A stretch of DNA of 64,000 nucleotides from positions 5,948,811-6,012,810 of the forward strand of contig NW_024037062.1 in NCBI RefSeq assembly GCF_015706575.1, read 5' to 3'. Positions 1-11,667 of the stretch are shown here, in pieces. This DNA comes from Patiria miniata (taxonomy: Eukaryota; Echinodermata; Asteroidea; Valvatida; Asterinidae). A model generated the notes under the pieces. It was not told where the DNA came from. It searched no databases and worked only from the letters and a program-made list of their open reading frames with translations. Every line of letters begins with the position of its first letter. The stretch's first letter is position 1. The position numbers and the translations under genes were made by a program.

Positions 1-3000
1 GTTGAAAGATAGTAAGGGAACTAAACTCCCTGTGAAATTATTCTTTCTGGGAACCTGTCATTTTGAAGTAATCAACGAAAGAAGGCCTTTCCAACGGTGC
101 GTCTTAAGACGCACCGTAGGAAAATTTAAATTAGTAGTTCGTTTTGTTATTCGGCGAAGCGCGTGCAAGCATTGGCACGACGCACACGCGCGCGCGGTTG
201 CTATAATTCGTCGGATCAGTGCGTGACGTCGCGTATAGCTGCAATTCAAAACAATTCAAAACATGATTCAGTAACTTTTGATTTGAAATTGAGATCCTAG
301 AATGCTGATTTTCTCGGAATATACAGCTGAAGCTTAGCTGAAACTTCATCAGGTTAGTTATTTAGTATCCTTCATTAGATTTTGAACACTTTTGTTGCTT
401 AAAACAAACAAAATGCACAAATTACAAATGATGGACCATATATTTTATGCAAAACCTACAAAAACCTTTTGCCCCCTGGTCAAGTGTGGGTGTGATGTGT
501 GTCGGAAGGACCCCCCCCCCAATTTACGACTTTGTCAAGAATAAACTTTTTGGAAAGGCATTATAGGCATCTTGATTCAAGATGCCTTATAGATGGAAAA
601 TAATTCGACACATTTGACATTTTTGCAGTTCTACTCCTTGGCGCACCCGGGGGGGGGGGGGGGGCGCTCGGAGGGTCTGAGCCCTCCCTCTCAAGAGGCC
701 GGTTTTTTTTAGTCCCACGATTGGACCGTGTTGATATGTATGTGGCCTATTTTCCAGTAGTAAAATAGGACTGTAAATGGCGCCACCAACGTCAAAATAA
801 TCCATCCTCCCACCTCTCAACAAAACAAAAACATTCTTGGGCCAAATTTCGGGAAACATTTTTTGCAAAAATCAAAATTCTAAAAAACATCTAAAAACTT
901 CCTCAGGAGTGTCTATTTCTCATTAACAGAGATAGTAAATTGATGAACGCTTCAAAACAAAACCAGAGGAGACAATTCCGTTTTCAAGTTGATAAGAGTG
1001 CACTTCCATCTCTATGGACCATGCCATAACCGCATAGTTACCAGGATTACTGACAGATTATCTTTGATGCTTGACGATATTCATCTCCCTAAAATGTGAA
1101 GAATCTTGAGGCAGCGTCCGGGATCACTTGCAATCAGAATTATCCTCGGGTGCTATCGCTTTGATGCTCCCGTACCTTGAGGATAAACGTACCGTTGGGG
1201 AAATCAACAGTTTCGAGTGTGAAACGATATATTCTGCTTCCCCTGAAAGATAAGAAGGCGCCCAAAATGGAATAAATCAGGAACTTTTTTAGTTCAGAAA
1301 CATCGTTGTTGAGACGTGTTCAAATATGACCCTTCCGGAGGCGATAGAAGTGAAAGTAATGGTTGGTATACTATCTGCAGACACTTGACGTATGCAAGAC
1401 GTTTTGCTCGTTGAATTGCAAGGATTTCATGATATTAAACGACGTTTCGGTTTAGCTTTTTTTAGGAAAGATTTTGATATCCTGAGTACTGTGAGTGGGA
1501 ACAGCCTGGAATAATCTCACACGAACACTCGACCAGAAAGCTGGTTCGGCGCAGTATAAGTTTGGCGCAAATTACACTCGACAATCAGCAGCCTTAGGAG
1601 AAAAAGATGAATCGAGCAAACGAGCCACTGATGCTCTTTAAAACTAAGAACAGTTTCGGTAAACTGGTGAGAAAATTTTATATTTTGGAAATAGTCAGAA
1701 CAAAGGTGAAGGCAAAAGAGGCGCATTGGCGGCGCTACGGGGAGCAAGAGGTCACCCCCGAAAAAAGTCGTCCTTGCCCCCCCCCCCATCCCCCACCCCC
1801 GAAAAAAATGAGGAAAAAGGAAACAATTAAGGTGAAATAAAATGGAAAAAAGGGGAAAAAAAGACACTGGAAGTCTATATTTATTTTAACTGTACTTTAA
1901 TTTTTAATGTATCTTTTAAGACTGGACACCCTCGGAAATGCCTCCCCCACAAAAAATACCCAAACAAACGAACAAACAAACAAACAAACATGATGTCCAT
2001 CCCCTCCCCCGCTTTTCGATTCTTCCACGGCCGATGATTTTGGTTGCCTCCTATTTTGCCCCTTCTCCCTGTGAACTAGTGGAACTCGGTGCACTTGTAA
2101 ACAGATGAAAATTTATGAACTAATTTTGTGGCGATCATTTGGTGAAAAATGAAATCTCAGGGAGACTAAAATGTCTTTTAGAATATAAATGCTCATTTTT
2201 AATCAACTTGACCGACACATTAGCATTTACAAAACTATATAATATAACAAAATTTAAGCCAGCCCGACTAAATCTAGAACCCATCGGCTGTAGGTTGGTA
2301 AATCTTCGCGTCGTAATACAATTTCGGTTCTCACGCAATTGCGATGTGGAAACAAAAAGCGTGAACGAACAAGGAGACCTCTGAGCGAAAATGCCGGATG
2401 TGAAAGGTTGTAAGGAACATTTGTTTTACCCAGGATTTTATCATTATTATTTTTCTTAAGGAATACTAAGATAATATTTCAACATCAATGTTTCTTGGGG
2501 TGATTACGGTTAGAAATAGGTCTGTCATTAAGTAAAGCAAGAACATTTGGCTATCTTGTGTAAAATGCCCATAGGCGGCCCGCGCGAGGGTTCCGGAAGC
2601 TCGCCCCGTGACCTTTTACTTTCAAACTCAAGCGTTATTAACTATATGGAAAATTATGCTGTTTATACAGCTTTGAACCACTTTTTGTCAAGTTAGTGGC
2701 TTTTTTCCGAACCAAAAATCACTTCTTTAAATAAACATTCCAAATCCTTATTAAACAGATCAAACTCTTTCTACACGCACAAACCCCTAAATCTCTGATA
2801 CATGCATTTGCGCATGAATGTATAGGTTAACTGTCTCAGGTATCATGTCGGCAATTTGGTAACGTCTTTAAACAATTTGAAACTTGGAAATAAACATGAT
2901 AGGTCTCCATCCCTATTACTGTTAGAAGGTGCAACATGAACTGTCTAGGGGAGATTTGTTTTCATGATAAGGAGCTTTTTGAGTCTGCAGGAAGCTTTGG

Positions 3001-3349
3001 AGATCTGGTTGCAATCTCCGTGATGCATGATAACCGCTTCAACGAGACCACTATGAAGCAAAGAGGTAAATCCAAGCTTGCATTCTGAATGGGGTCAAAT
3101 ATCCAATGGAAAAACGTGGGAAACACTGGCAGAATCAATGAAACAATGTAGACAGGATCTAACTTAACAAGTGACTGTGTAAAATATCCTGAGTTTTGGG
3201 GTCCCGCCCGTCTCGGATTTTCAACATTTTTCCCCTTCGACAAAAACTCCGCAGTGTTTTATATTGTGTTCATATTATATTTCAATATTATTATGCCATT
3301 ATGTTGGCTTTTGGAACCTGTGAGGTCTTAACACTGCATTTCACGAATG
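1..3349. other. No gene seen; homopolymer-rich intergenic DNA
   Basis: No exon, RNA gene or complete transposon recognised. It holds G/C homopolymers (near 511-520, 650-664, 1780-1800), a CAAA/CGAA microsatellite (1962-1990) and a fragment near 1995-2060 that resembles the hAT-like element at 11268. Confidence 0.5.
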
Positions 3350-3530
3350 AAACACAAAAAGCAAAAAAAAAAAAAAAACACGAAGCAAAATAGAGAAAAA
3401 AAAAAAAACACAAGGCAAAAAAACAAAAAAACCACGAAGCCAAACAAAAACACAAAGCAAAACAAAACAAAAACACAAAGCAAAACAAGACAAAACACAA
3501 AAACAAAGCAAAGTAAAAAAAAAAAACACT
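3350..3530 (+). repeat. A-rich low-complexity tract
   Basis: Degenerate AAAACACAAAGCAAAACA units. It produces overlapping phenylalanine-rich or lysine-rich open frames on both strands that are not genes. Confidence 0.8.
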
Positions 3531-3648
3531 TGGACGGAATTCCAAACAATAAAGTCGACGCGTGGATTTTGAATCTATACAATTTCTAAATCTGAAATTG
3601 TGCAATCATCGTATAGTGTTGACTTGAATTTTGCACAAGCGAGTGTTA

Positions 3649-4018
3649 GGCCAAAAAAAAAATAGTCGGTCTCTGGTCAGACCGAAGTTCCGGAATTGAT
3701 GCGGCGACGCGTTTTTTTTTTTTGGTGGCTTTTTTTTTTCAAGCTTGTATTGTACAGACAAGGTGGGTACTATTTTGGTTTTTTTGTGTCCTCATTATAC
3801 ACTGGTGTCCTCCATAATTTGCCTTGGTGCCCTTTATCATTTGCCTTGGTGCAATTTCCCCATTCCTTGGTGCTCCTTGGTGCAAAAATTTGAGGAGGTT
3901 CGGCAATAAAGGGCGCTGTTGTAGCTTCCGTGTTAATTTGAAGGAAAAAAAAAGGTTGACGCGCATGATTAAAATCGACACGCGCGCTGACCAGAGACCG
4001 AGTATTTTTTTTTTGGCC
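3649..4018. mobile_element. PIF/Harbinger-like MITE
   Basis: Element of 370 bp with inverted ends starting GGCCAAAAAAAAA and sharing TCGGTCTCTGGTCAG. It is flanked by TTA on both sides (3646-3648, 4019-4021), the 3-bp TWA target duplication of PIF/Harbinger elements. No coding capacity; long open frames crossing it are shadows. Confidence 0.75.
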
Positions 4019-4021
4019 TTA

Positions 4022-5620
4022 AAGGTGACGAATTGCATCGATGGCGCGAGGCTTGCGTGAGGCTGCAGGCGCTGGATTCCAGCCAAGCTCGTTACAATTT
4101 GCAAATGATTAAAGTCATCGGACGCGTGCAATGCCTGAGGCATGACGGCAACGACCATCAACAAGACGAACAGGAGAAAGACAAATCCAAAGATATAGGC
4201 CTACGCGCAGGTTGCTAATTAAAGCAAAGTCGGCGACTTGTTAGATTCGCGCGTTTCTTCGCAGGATGATTTGTAGGATGATAACGTGGAATACATATAG
4301 GGTATAAGTCAAATTAACTCCGACTCCTGCATACAAAATCATTTACTCGAAAGCCACGTGCCGCATTTGATTCCCAAATACGGTTCTTTTTAACTTTTCC
4401 ATTTCATCGACTGGCTAAATTTTGAAAGCAATTTTACATTTCATCGAAAGGCAGCAAATTTTGCAGCTGACCTTTTACGAATGTATTTTTCAATTTAAGG
4501 ATAATCACAGATGCTTTTTCGAAGTAAGTATTACAAGTTGAGAAATCACTGACCTTAATTTAAAAAGATTCCGTAGCGGTTTTACATGTACTTGGCTTTG
4601 TTGTTTGACTATCAACAAGCTTGCCCTGACGCCATTTATGTTGAATCATTTAAAGGTTGGCGCCCTTTGAAAATACTTATACCAGTGTCCATTAGTAGCA
4701 AGAACAAAAACAATACTCCTTTTTGCATTGTGCACGGGAAGGGGTAATTCAAGATAAAAAGGCAGCTAAATTTTTTTTTAAAAGAAAACTGCAGAGAAAA
4801 AACACATTTTAAAACGGATGTATATCCGATATAGGCTACGTTATCAAATCCATCAACTTAGCCTTTCGTGGCGTATCTGACGTACTTAAACACGAGCAAC
4901 TCGTTTCACAAATCCATCCCCTGGCGAATGGAGTATATAGACATAAATGATATTATTTGATTGATGTACTCTATACGACCGAAAAAAGTGGAGTTATGGT
5001 TTTTGTTTGTGAAAATAGTCAGTGGCGTCCGGGGATCTTAATCCCTCTCTTGGGCCGCAAAAATAGAAACATCTGGCTGAAAAACCACAACAAATGCCTG
5101 CTAAACCCCCTCTTGTCGGCTACCACTTGATTCAAATCTTGATCAACCCCTAATAGTCCCAGTGTGGTCATTGTTAAACTCTTATCAACATTTAGATTTA
5201 AGCGAAGCACGTCAGAGAAATAATCCCAAAGCGGAAAATGTATTAAAAAAGAGAAAAAATGGTGTCATCAGGAACAAATTCAACAGATGTTATATGTTGT
5301 TCTTTTTATCTACACGAATGTCAGTTTGACCAAAACAATGTACATTGGGCGGTCATGGAATGAGAGGAGTTTAAACTTGTTAGCGGGTACTCGATCCCTC
5401 CGTTACCACTCTGACTGCAGAGTTCAGAATTAAGCGGCTGATTAGACGTCTACATTAGCACAAGCCTTCACTAATACATATGGTTTGGACAAATAAGTTT
5501 GATTGACAGTGTACACTCACAAATACTTGCTCTAAATCTTGAAGAGGTACGGTTGATAATTTTAATATGGGATACTTGGTAGTTTATTTTGTTAGATGTC
5601 TACATTAGCACATGGAGCCT
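4022..5620. other. No gene seen between MITEs
   Basis: AT-rich, with only short unrecognised open frames. No repeat structure noticed. Confidence 0.5.
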
Positions 5621-5625
5621 CTATA

Positions 5626-5963
5626 CAGGACGGTGCAGAAGGAAACCTACTTTTGTGTTATTACGCCAATTTGATTACAAGTCACCAAAATCACTGTTGT
5701 CCATGCGTAAGTCTAGTGTTGTGCTTTTTTGTCTTCAAATCAAGCGGAGCTCAGTCAAGCGGATGGAATAAAGCCGTCCGTGGACAAACAGGTTTGGCAC
5801 ATGACATGTTTAAACTACCATATCTCAGAGACAAAATATGCAACTGCAATCATTTTCCCGTCACGTATGTTTAAAGATCAATACATTGAATTTTTGAAAC
5901 ATGTTAAACAAGTAGGTGAAAATTGCTGTCACAGGTTGGTTTCCTTCTTTTTGCACCACCCTG
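5626..5963. mobile_element. Tc1/mariner-like MITE, copy 1
   Basis: Element of 338 bp flanked by TA (5624-5625, 5964-5965). Inverted ends read CAGGACGGTGCAGAAGGAAACC and CAGGGTGGTGCAAAAAGAAGGAAACC, cut short here to their shared core. The interior (GGATGGAATAAAGCCGTCCG) recurs at 7890. No transposase frame. Confidence 0.7.
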
Positions 5964-5965
5964 TA

Positions 5966-6887
5966 CGAACAAACGTTGGACAAATACAATTTGAATAAAT
6001 AAGATTATTTGGAAACTGTCAACTTACTGACAAATCTTGATGCTCAAGTTCTGATCTTCAGGGCCAAAATGAGGTGTCTTATACGTTGTAGTTCCTGTTT
6101 CTGTTGTCAGAGTTCAAATATGACAAATGTCTGTTCACCGCATTCCATAAACGTTAAGCCCATTTCAAATCGTTACAAAGCACGTAAAGACAAACACATC
6201 TTGATAATGAGCACTAGAAAGATTTTCAGAATTGACTTCGGATACATTAGGGTCTACTTACCCGATTTACGTTCTTCGGCAAACAATCATCATTTTAGGG
6301 GTGGATTGAAGAATTATTGCAATAAAGTGCCATGAAGCAGCACAGCCTGTGGTTTGTGTAAGTGGCGAGAGGGGCGTGTTTATCAGTCCGTGAAGGACGA
6401 GTGATCGGGAGGCATACGGCAACTGAACATCCAACGTGTGCAGATGGAGTAGGCTAGCAGGTGCTTCGGACGTTTGGTGTCAAACGAAGCCATCTTTATA
6501 GTCATCATATGGGGAACGCGCCATTCCCTCGATACGATGGACAGGCGGGAAATCAGACACATAAGTATAGTGATGGAAATTGAACGCTGTTGATTCGGTC
6601 TAGCTGACCTGTACCCAAGGCAGATGATTTCTGCGAATTATTATTTATCGGGCAAAAAATGGCCCTTGGATATCGCGAGACTTGACCAGGAAACGGAACT
6701 TCTGGTTAAAAAAAATTCAAGGCTTTCACCTCAACTAAAGGAACATTTTGAAATTCCCATCAAAGCTTAAATTTTCTACAATGTATTTTTCTAAGGATTC
6801 CTTCCCTTTGTTTATCTTATTTGCTTTTCTTTTCAACGCGTCTTCCTAGCCCTTAATAGTTTAACCTTGGATATCTCTAGAGTCTCA
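5966..6887. other. No gene seen
   Basis: A 108-codon plus-strand frame (6009-6335) matches no family I recognise and lacks splice or codon support. Confidence 0.45.
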
Positions 6888-6895
6888 ATCACACA

Positions 6896-7148
6896 CATGG
6901 GCGTCGCCAGGATTTTTTCTAGAGGGGGGCAAAAAATTTTTTTGCCAAAAAATGCTTGTATTTCTCAACACATTCTCGATTTATCAGTTTAAGAGGGGGG
7001 CAGGGACATTCCCCCCAACTCGTTAAATTTACACCACTTTGTCTTCTCGCCTCTTTTTTTTTTTTTTTTTTTTTTTTGCTTTTCCAGGCGGGGGGGGGGG
7101 GGGAAGTGCCCCCCTTGCCCCCCCCCCCCCCACCTCGCGACGCCCATG
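6896..7148. mobile_element. hAT-like MITE with CATGGGCGTCGC ends
   Basis: Element of 253 bp with ends CATGGGCGTCGC and GCGACGCCCATG, and exact 8-bp target duplications ATCACACA (6888-6895, 7149-7156). The interior has long T, G and C homopolymers. No coding capacity. Confidence 0.8.
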
Positions 7149-7320
7149 ATCACACATGCGACGTGAAAATAATGTGACAATTTGTCACTTTACATAACTT
7201 ATGGCAAGGCCCCGAGCATTTTAGTAGCATTAAGAGTATTCTTTATTTCATTGTTTATGGTTTGTATTAGAGCTGTAACGGTAACTTACACACATGCTAG
7301 CACACCCACACGTTTGTTAA

Positions 7321-7481
7321 TGGTGTAAATCGAGGATTTTCCTCTTCCCTTTTCCCTTGTTAACTTTTTCGCAACGGCTCTTATTGGGTTTGTACACGTT
7401 TTCTAACCGAGGAGTCCTCGATTTCGTTCTTGTCCTAAATTCATCGATGATGTTGCACGTGTGTGTCCTCGATTTACACCA
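7321..7481. mobile_element. Small PIF/Harbinger-like MITE
   Basis: Element of 161 bp with inverted ends TGGTGTAAATCGAGGA, flanked by TAA on both sides (7318-7320, 7482-7484). No coding capacity. Confidence 0.7.
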
Positions 7482-7648
7482 TAAACACCATTCCTCTCCG
7501 TAGATAACTTATCCATCGCGCTTTCAATAGAAATCAACGCTTTGCGTCGAGAAAAATGAACATACATTACAGTATAACATATACTGAGCTAAAATTTCTG
7601 AGCTGAAAAACCTCCAAATTATTATGACATACATTACTGTAAATAATA

Positions 7649-8035
7649 CAGGTTGGTGCAAGAAGAAGAAAACCCACTTTTGACAGGATTTTGTACCTAC
7701 TTACTCAACTTATTTGAACTGTTTTGTTTTGTATAATGTAGTGAAGTATAGCTCTTAAACCATACATTGTGAAAAAAATCGCAAGACTAATGTTATTATG
7801 TTAATTTGAATAGGAGTCACCAAAATCATGGTTGTCCACGTGTAAGTCTTGTGTAGTGTTTTTCGTCATCAAATCAAGCTCCGGAGCTCAGTCAAGCGGA
7901 TGGAATAAAGCCGTCCGTGGACAAACAGGTTTGGCACATGACATTTTTAAACTATCGTATCTCAGAGACAAAATAATCATTTGCAATCATGTTTTTGTCA
8001 CTTATGTTTAAAGATCAATATTTCAATACCATTGA
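7649..8035. mobile_element. Tc1/mariner-like MITE, copy 2 (right end not found)
   Basis: Begins after TA with CAGGTTGGTGCAAGAAGAAG. From 7808 to 8025 it is closely similar to 5670-5880. The left part is longer than in copy 1, and the right inverted end is missing or diverged. Confidence 0.55.
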
Positions 8036-8399
8036 CTCAAACTTTGTATCAATTTCCAATGATGGTCGGCCGACCATCACTAAAAAATTACTTTTTCAAA
8101 TATTGCCCCAAATTTACAAAATCTAGTCAGTCTTGACAATTCCCCAACGTATAATTGTTTTTATATTTTATCTAAAGTAGGGTCAGGGAACCAGAAAACA
8201 AGAACAGCATTTGTTCTGGGTTTTCAGCATCTATAAACACAAAACTTTAAACGGATCAGTCAGTGTGACACTATTTGCTATAAAATACTAGCCCCCAACT
8301 CCATAATTTTCTGAAAATTCCAGGGAAAAAAGTAAATGTTGTATATTAAAACATCTATTTTGTAAAAAGGGTTCAACCCAATAAGCCATTTGCGAGTGG

Positions 8400-8697
8400 G
8401 GTCCGCTCATAAGTCCGACGCCCCATAGGTCCGACGCCTCATAAGTCCGAAAAAACGCATCCCCTAACCAAATAAAAGCCCATAAGTCCGACGCCTCATA
8501 GCTCCAACGCCTCGTAGGTCCGACAAATTAAACGCCTCGTTTTTCCGACGTTGACTTATGAGGCGTCGGATTGATGAGGCGGAATAGATAAAGTTTATGC
8601 CTCATACGTCCGACGCCTCATAAGTCCGAAATTTCGGACTTACGAAGCGTCGGACCTATGAGGCGTCGGACCTATGAGGCGTCGGACTTATGATACG
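8400..8697. repeat. Palindrome of 16-bp CATAAGTCCGACGCCT units
   Basis: The left arm holds degenerate copies of CATAAGTCCGACGCCT and the right arm the inverse AGGCGTCGGACTTATG, roughly 15 units in all, with some units reversed inside. A short CCCCTAACC sequence sits in the left half. No open frame or transposase. Confidence 0.85.
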
Positions 8698-8743
8698 GCC
8701 CGGCCTTAAACATCTGGTACACTGACTTGCTCACACAATACTT

Positions 8744-8985
8744 GGCACATTTTAACTTTGAATTCTCCAGACCGAAGACACTGTTGCTAATCACATGATT
8801 CGGGGCAAGCTCTTGAATAGTTACGTAAGAGACGCTCAGCGCCAATACATTGTTCACAATGGGTGAGAATGGCACAAAGACACCAGACCATGCTGGAGCT
8901 GAGGGTTGCTAGCATAAGGCTTGCCCCGAATCACGTGATATAAATACTGCCTCTTTGGTCGGGAGAATGCAAAATTAAAACGTGC
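8744..8985. repeat. Foldback repeat, about 68-bp arms
   Basis: 8744-8811 and 8918-8985 are inverted copies (shared GCTTGCCCCGAATCA.GTGAT, GTCGGGAGAATGCAAA-type block, TTAAAACGTGC). The spacer is about 105 bp. It directly follows the 16-bp-unit palindrome. Confidence 0.65.
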
Positions 8986-11259
8986 AGAGCATTGGATTAA
9001 GTCACCGTCCAGATTTTATTCAGATTTAACTAAAAAAAAAGGCTTATTACGAAAAAGTCAAAGTGCTACAACCTACTAAATTTACAATCGATAATCCATG
9101 TGAATAAAGTGCGACGCCTGTTTCTGTTTCTGAACAACTTGAAAGTGCAACATGACCTGTGGGGTCCTTCGTGGAAACACAAAAGCACAATGACCTCCTT
9201 CCTATACTATTTTGAATTAATTTGCTAGGGGTGCCAAACCTCTTCTTACCATGGACAAATGTAATAATCGAGACGAATTCCTGGCTTCCTTACCATCACG
9301 TTATAAAGAAATTGTTTAATTAGGTGGCGGGTCAGAAGTGTCAGAGGGATTTCATAAAAATCAAATAATCAAAACTGGAAACGAAGACACATTCTTCTCT
9401 TTGTCAAAACGGGAGACTTGCCCTTAATAAAACCTCCCAAACCGAGTATGGAAGTGAGACCGACGTTCACCATCAATTGAGTATTTGGCTGTTGCTCTGG
9501 ATACTTACACAATGACTAAAAATAGTTTTTAAACTTCGATAAATATACCTTAGCTGGGGATTATTTAAAATGTCAATCAAGGCATGCAGGACTACCTGCG
9601 TGTGAATACAACTGTCGTTGAAATGTAATCGAATAGACAAATATAGATTCTTAGAATTCCATGTCAGTCGACTCACCTCAGTAAGAAAGAGGTAACCTTG
9701 GGTGTTCCAAAAGCAGAGTCTGCAGTCTGCTGCAGTCAGAGATGTGTTCTCAACTCGTCACAGGTTTGACATCACGGTCTTCCTTTAATTAGCACTGTTG
9801 GTATTCTTCAGCAATTGGTGACACGCTCTGGAATGCACAGCCCCGGCAGTGTCGAGTGGATGGGGTTTTGTCCAGCGATCTTGCGGTGTGTAAAGCAGGC
9901 GTATTCATATTATCGAACATCTGCAGTACACCAACTCGGAGCAAGGATTGTACATCACGCAGAAATTTGAATCGACATCATACATTTACAAGTGATAGGC
10001 TTGTGGTGCCTTGATGGCGATAAAACTCACAGAAATCTACTCATAAAACACTCAAATTCCCTCCCTGTTCACACGTCCGCAACTCACATTTATTTCTGTC
10101 AACTTTAATAGATACGACGACACTTGCATGATCCTAACAATTCCCGCGTTTTGACAAGCGTTAGACGTTTTGGCTTGAGCTTCGTGATCGGACTGCTGCG
10201 AACAGCCGTCGGCTGGAGAGCAATTCATGTGAATCTGCAAGTCTCCTGTCACACTCTGATGAATGTGGTTGTTTCTTTAATTCACGTAGAGATCATCTGG
10301 GATCATTGGCTTCAATTTCAATAGCTTTTTAAGGCCATATATCTTAAGGTCTCTATAACAAAAATAAATCTGAACTTATGGAAGCATGATCATATACGTG
10401 ATTTCAAGGACACTTAGCAGAGGCATGCCAGCGTTTTTGTATTGCCTCTGGCCAATAGGGTTTGGATAGAAACAAATAATTCACGAGAATCGGACAGAGT
10501 TGCATTTATTCCTGCCTTCAACGTGGTTATCTTGAAATGTTTAATGACAACATTTATAATTAAGAACAAGATATTTATATATATTAATTTTATATTTAGA
10601 CTGCGAAGCAATCGTCAGAGCAGATATGACATTTATTTTGCAATTTAGCAAAAGGTTTAAAGATTCCTCCAAAATTAAAATGGTTCTAGTAATCGGGGCC
10701 TCAAAAACGTGTCCTTTTCAAAATTAAGAATCGCATTTGTGATTGGATTGGATAGTCAGGTCACGTCACAGAACGAGAATCTTACCGGGTGTGACGTCAC
10801 CGTGTGACATGTCTATACCAAGCATATTGACGACTGAGTTCATTCAAAAATCGAGGCTTTATATGGACTGGCTATAAATCAAGAATCACGCCTCAAGAGT
10901 CCGCACTGATAAGCTAGGATAAAACAAGTAATTATTCGGTCATTCGTGTTATATAAGAGAATGTTGTAGACCGATGGGAAAAGAAATGTCATCGATTCAT
11001 GTCATCATGAATATTCTAATGCTTCCCTCTCATTCTAGGTTTCCGTTGCAGGGGAATGAGAGCACATTCCAGCGGGTCGATGCGTGACATGCGGCAGTGT
11101 GTGCAGACAGGTACCTCTAGCTATACCTGAGTGAGTGAGCGCGTCTACGAATAAAACTGGGACATTAAGTTTGGATCGAAGATGCATTGAACGACTACTT
11201 TATATGAACCTTAAGATGGATTTTTGAAATCCTGAAATTCGCTTTGAGCTCTTGTACTG
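8986..11259. other. No gene seen
   Basis: Short open frames only. CRE-like TGACGTCAC near 10789 and TCACGTCAC near 10761 lie in otherwise plain sequence. Confidence 0.45.
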
Positions 11260-11267
11260 ACTGGATG

Positions 11268-11659
11268 CAAGGGCGTAAATGTGGGGGAGGAGGGGGATTG
11301 GGAGGATTTACCCCCCCCCCCCCACTTTTTGACAGGGGGAGGGGCCATTGGACCACCCCCTTATATTAGATTTATTTTTGTGAGAAAAAACGAAATGCTA
11401 ATTTAAAGGTTATCTGGTAATAACTATGTGAAGTCCAAATGTATAACATAGTTCAGAAAATCTTAGAACAAAAGCTTTAAATGCACCTTTTACGGTAAGG
11501 TTAAGTTTGCATACAATTTACATTTGTATTATGAACAGCGCCATCTACAGTCAGTCATGAGTCCCCCACCGGCTTTTCGAATTTCCACGGCCCGGCAGTT
11601 TTAGGATATTTGGTCAATCCCCCACCCACCCACTCGCTGACACAGATTTTACGCCACTG
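11268..11659. mobile_element. hAT-like MITE with CAAGGGCGTAAAT / CAGTGGCGTAAAAT ends
   Basis: Imperfect terminal inverted repeats and an 8-bp target duplication with one mismatch (ACTGGATG at 11260-11267, ACTGGACG at 11660-11667). The interior piece GGCTTTTCGAATTTCCACGG resembles 2005-2030, so a related fragment lies there. Confidence 0.7.
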
Positions 11660-11667
11660 ACTGGACG

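Noticed and set aside
3291-3605. Phenylalanine-rich 'membrane protein' frames
   Set aside because: Translation of an A-rich low-complexity tract; all frames on both strands are equally biased.
3739-4164. 141-codon minus-strand frame
   Set aside because: Mostly inside the PIF/Harbinger-like MITE; no domain.
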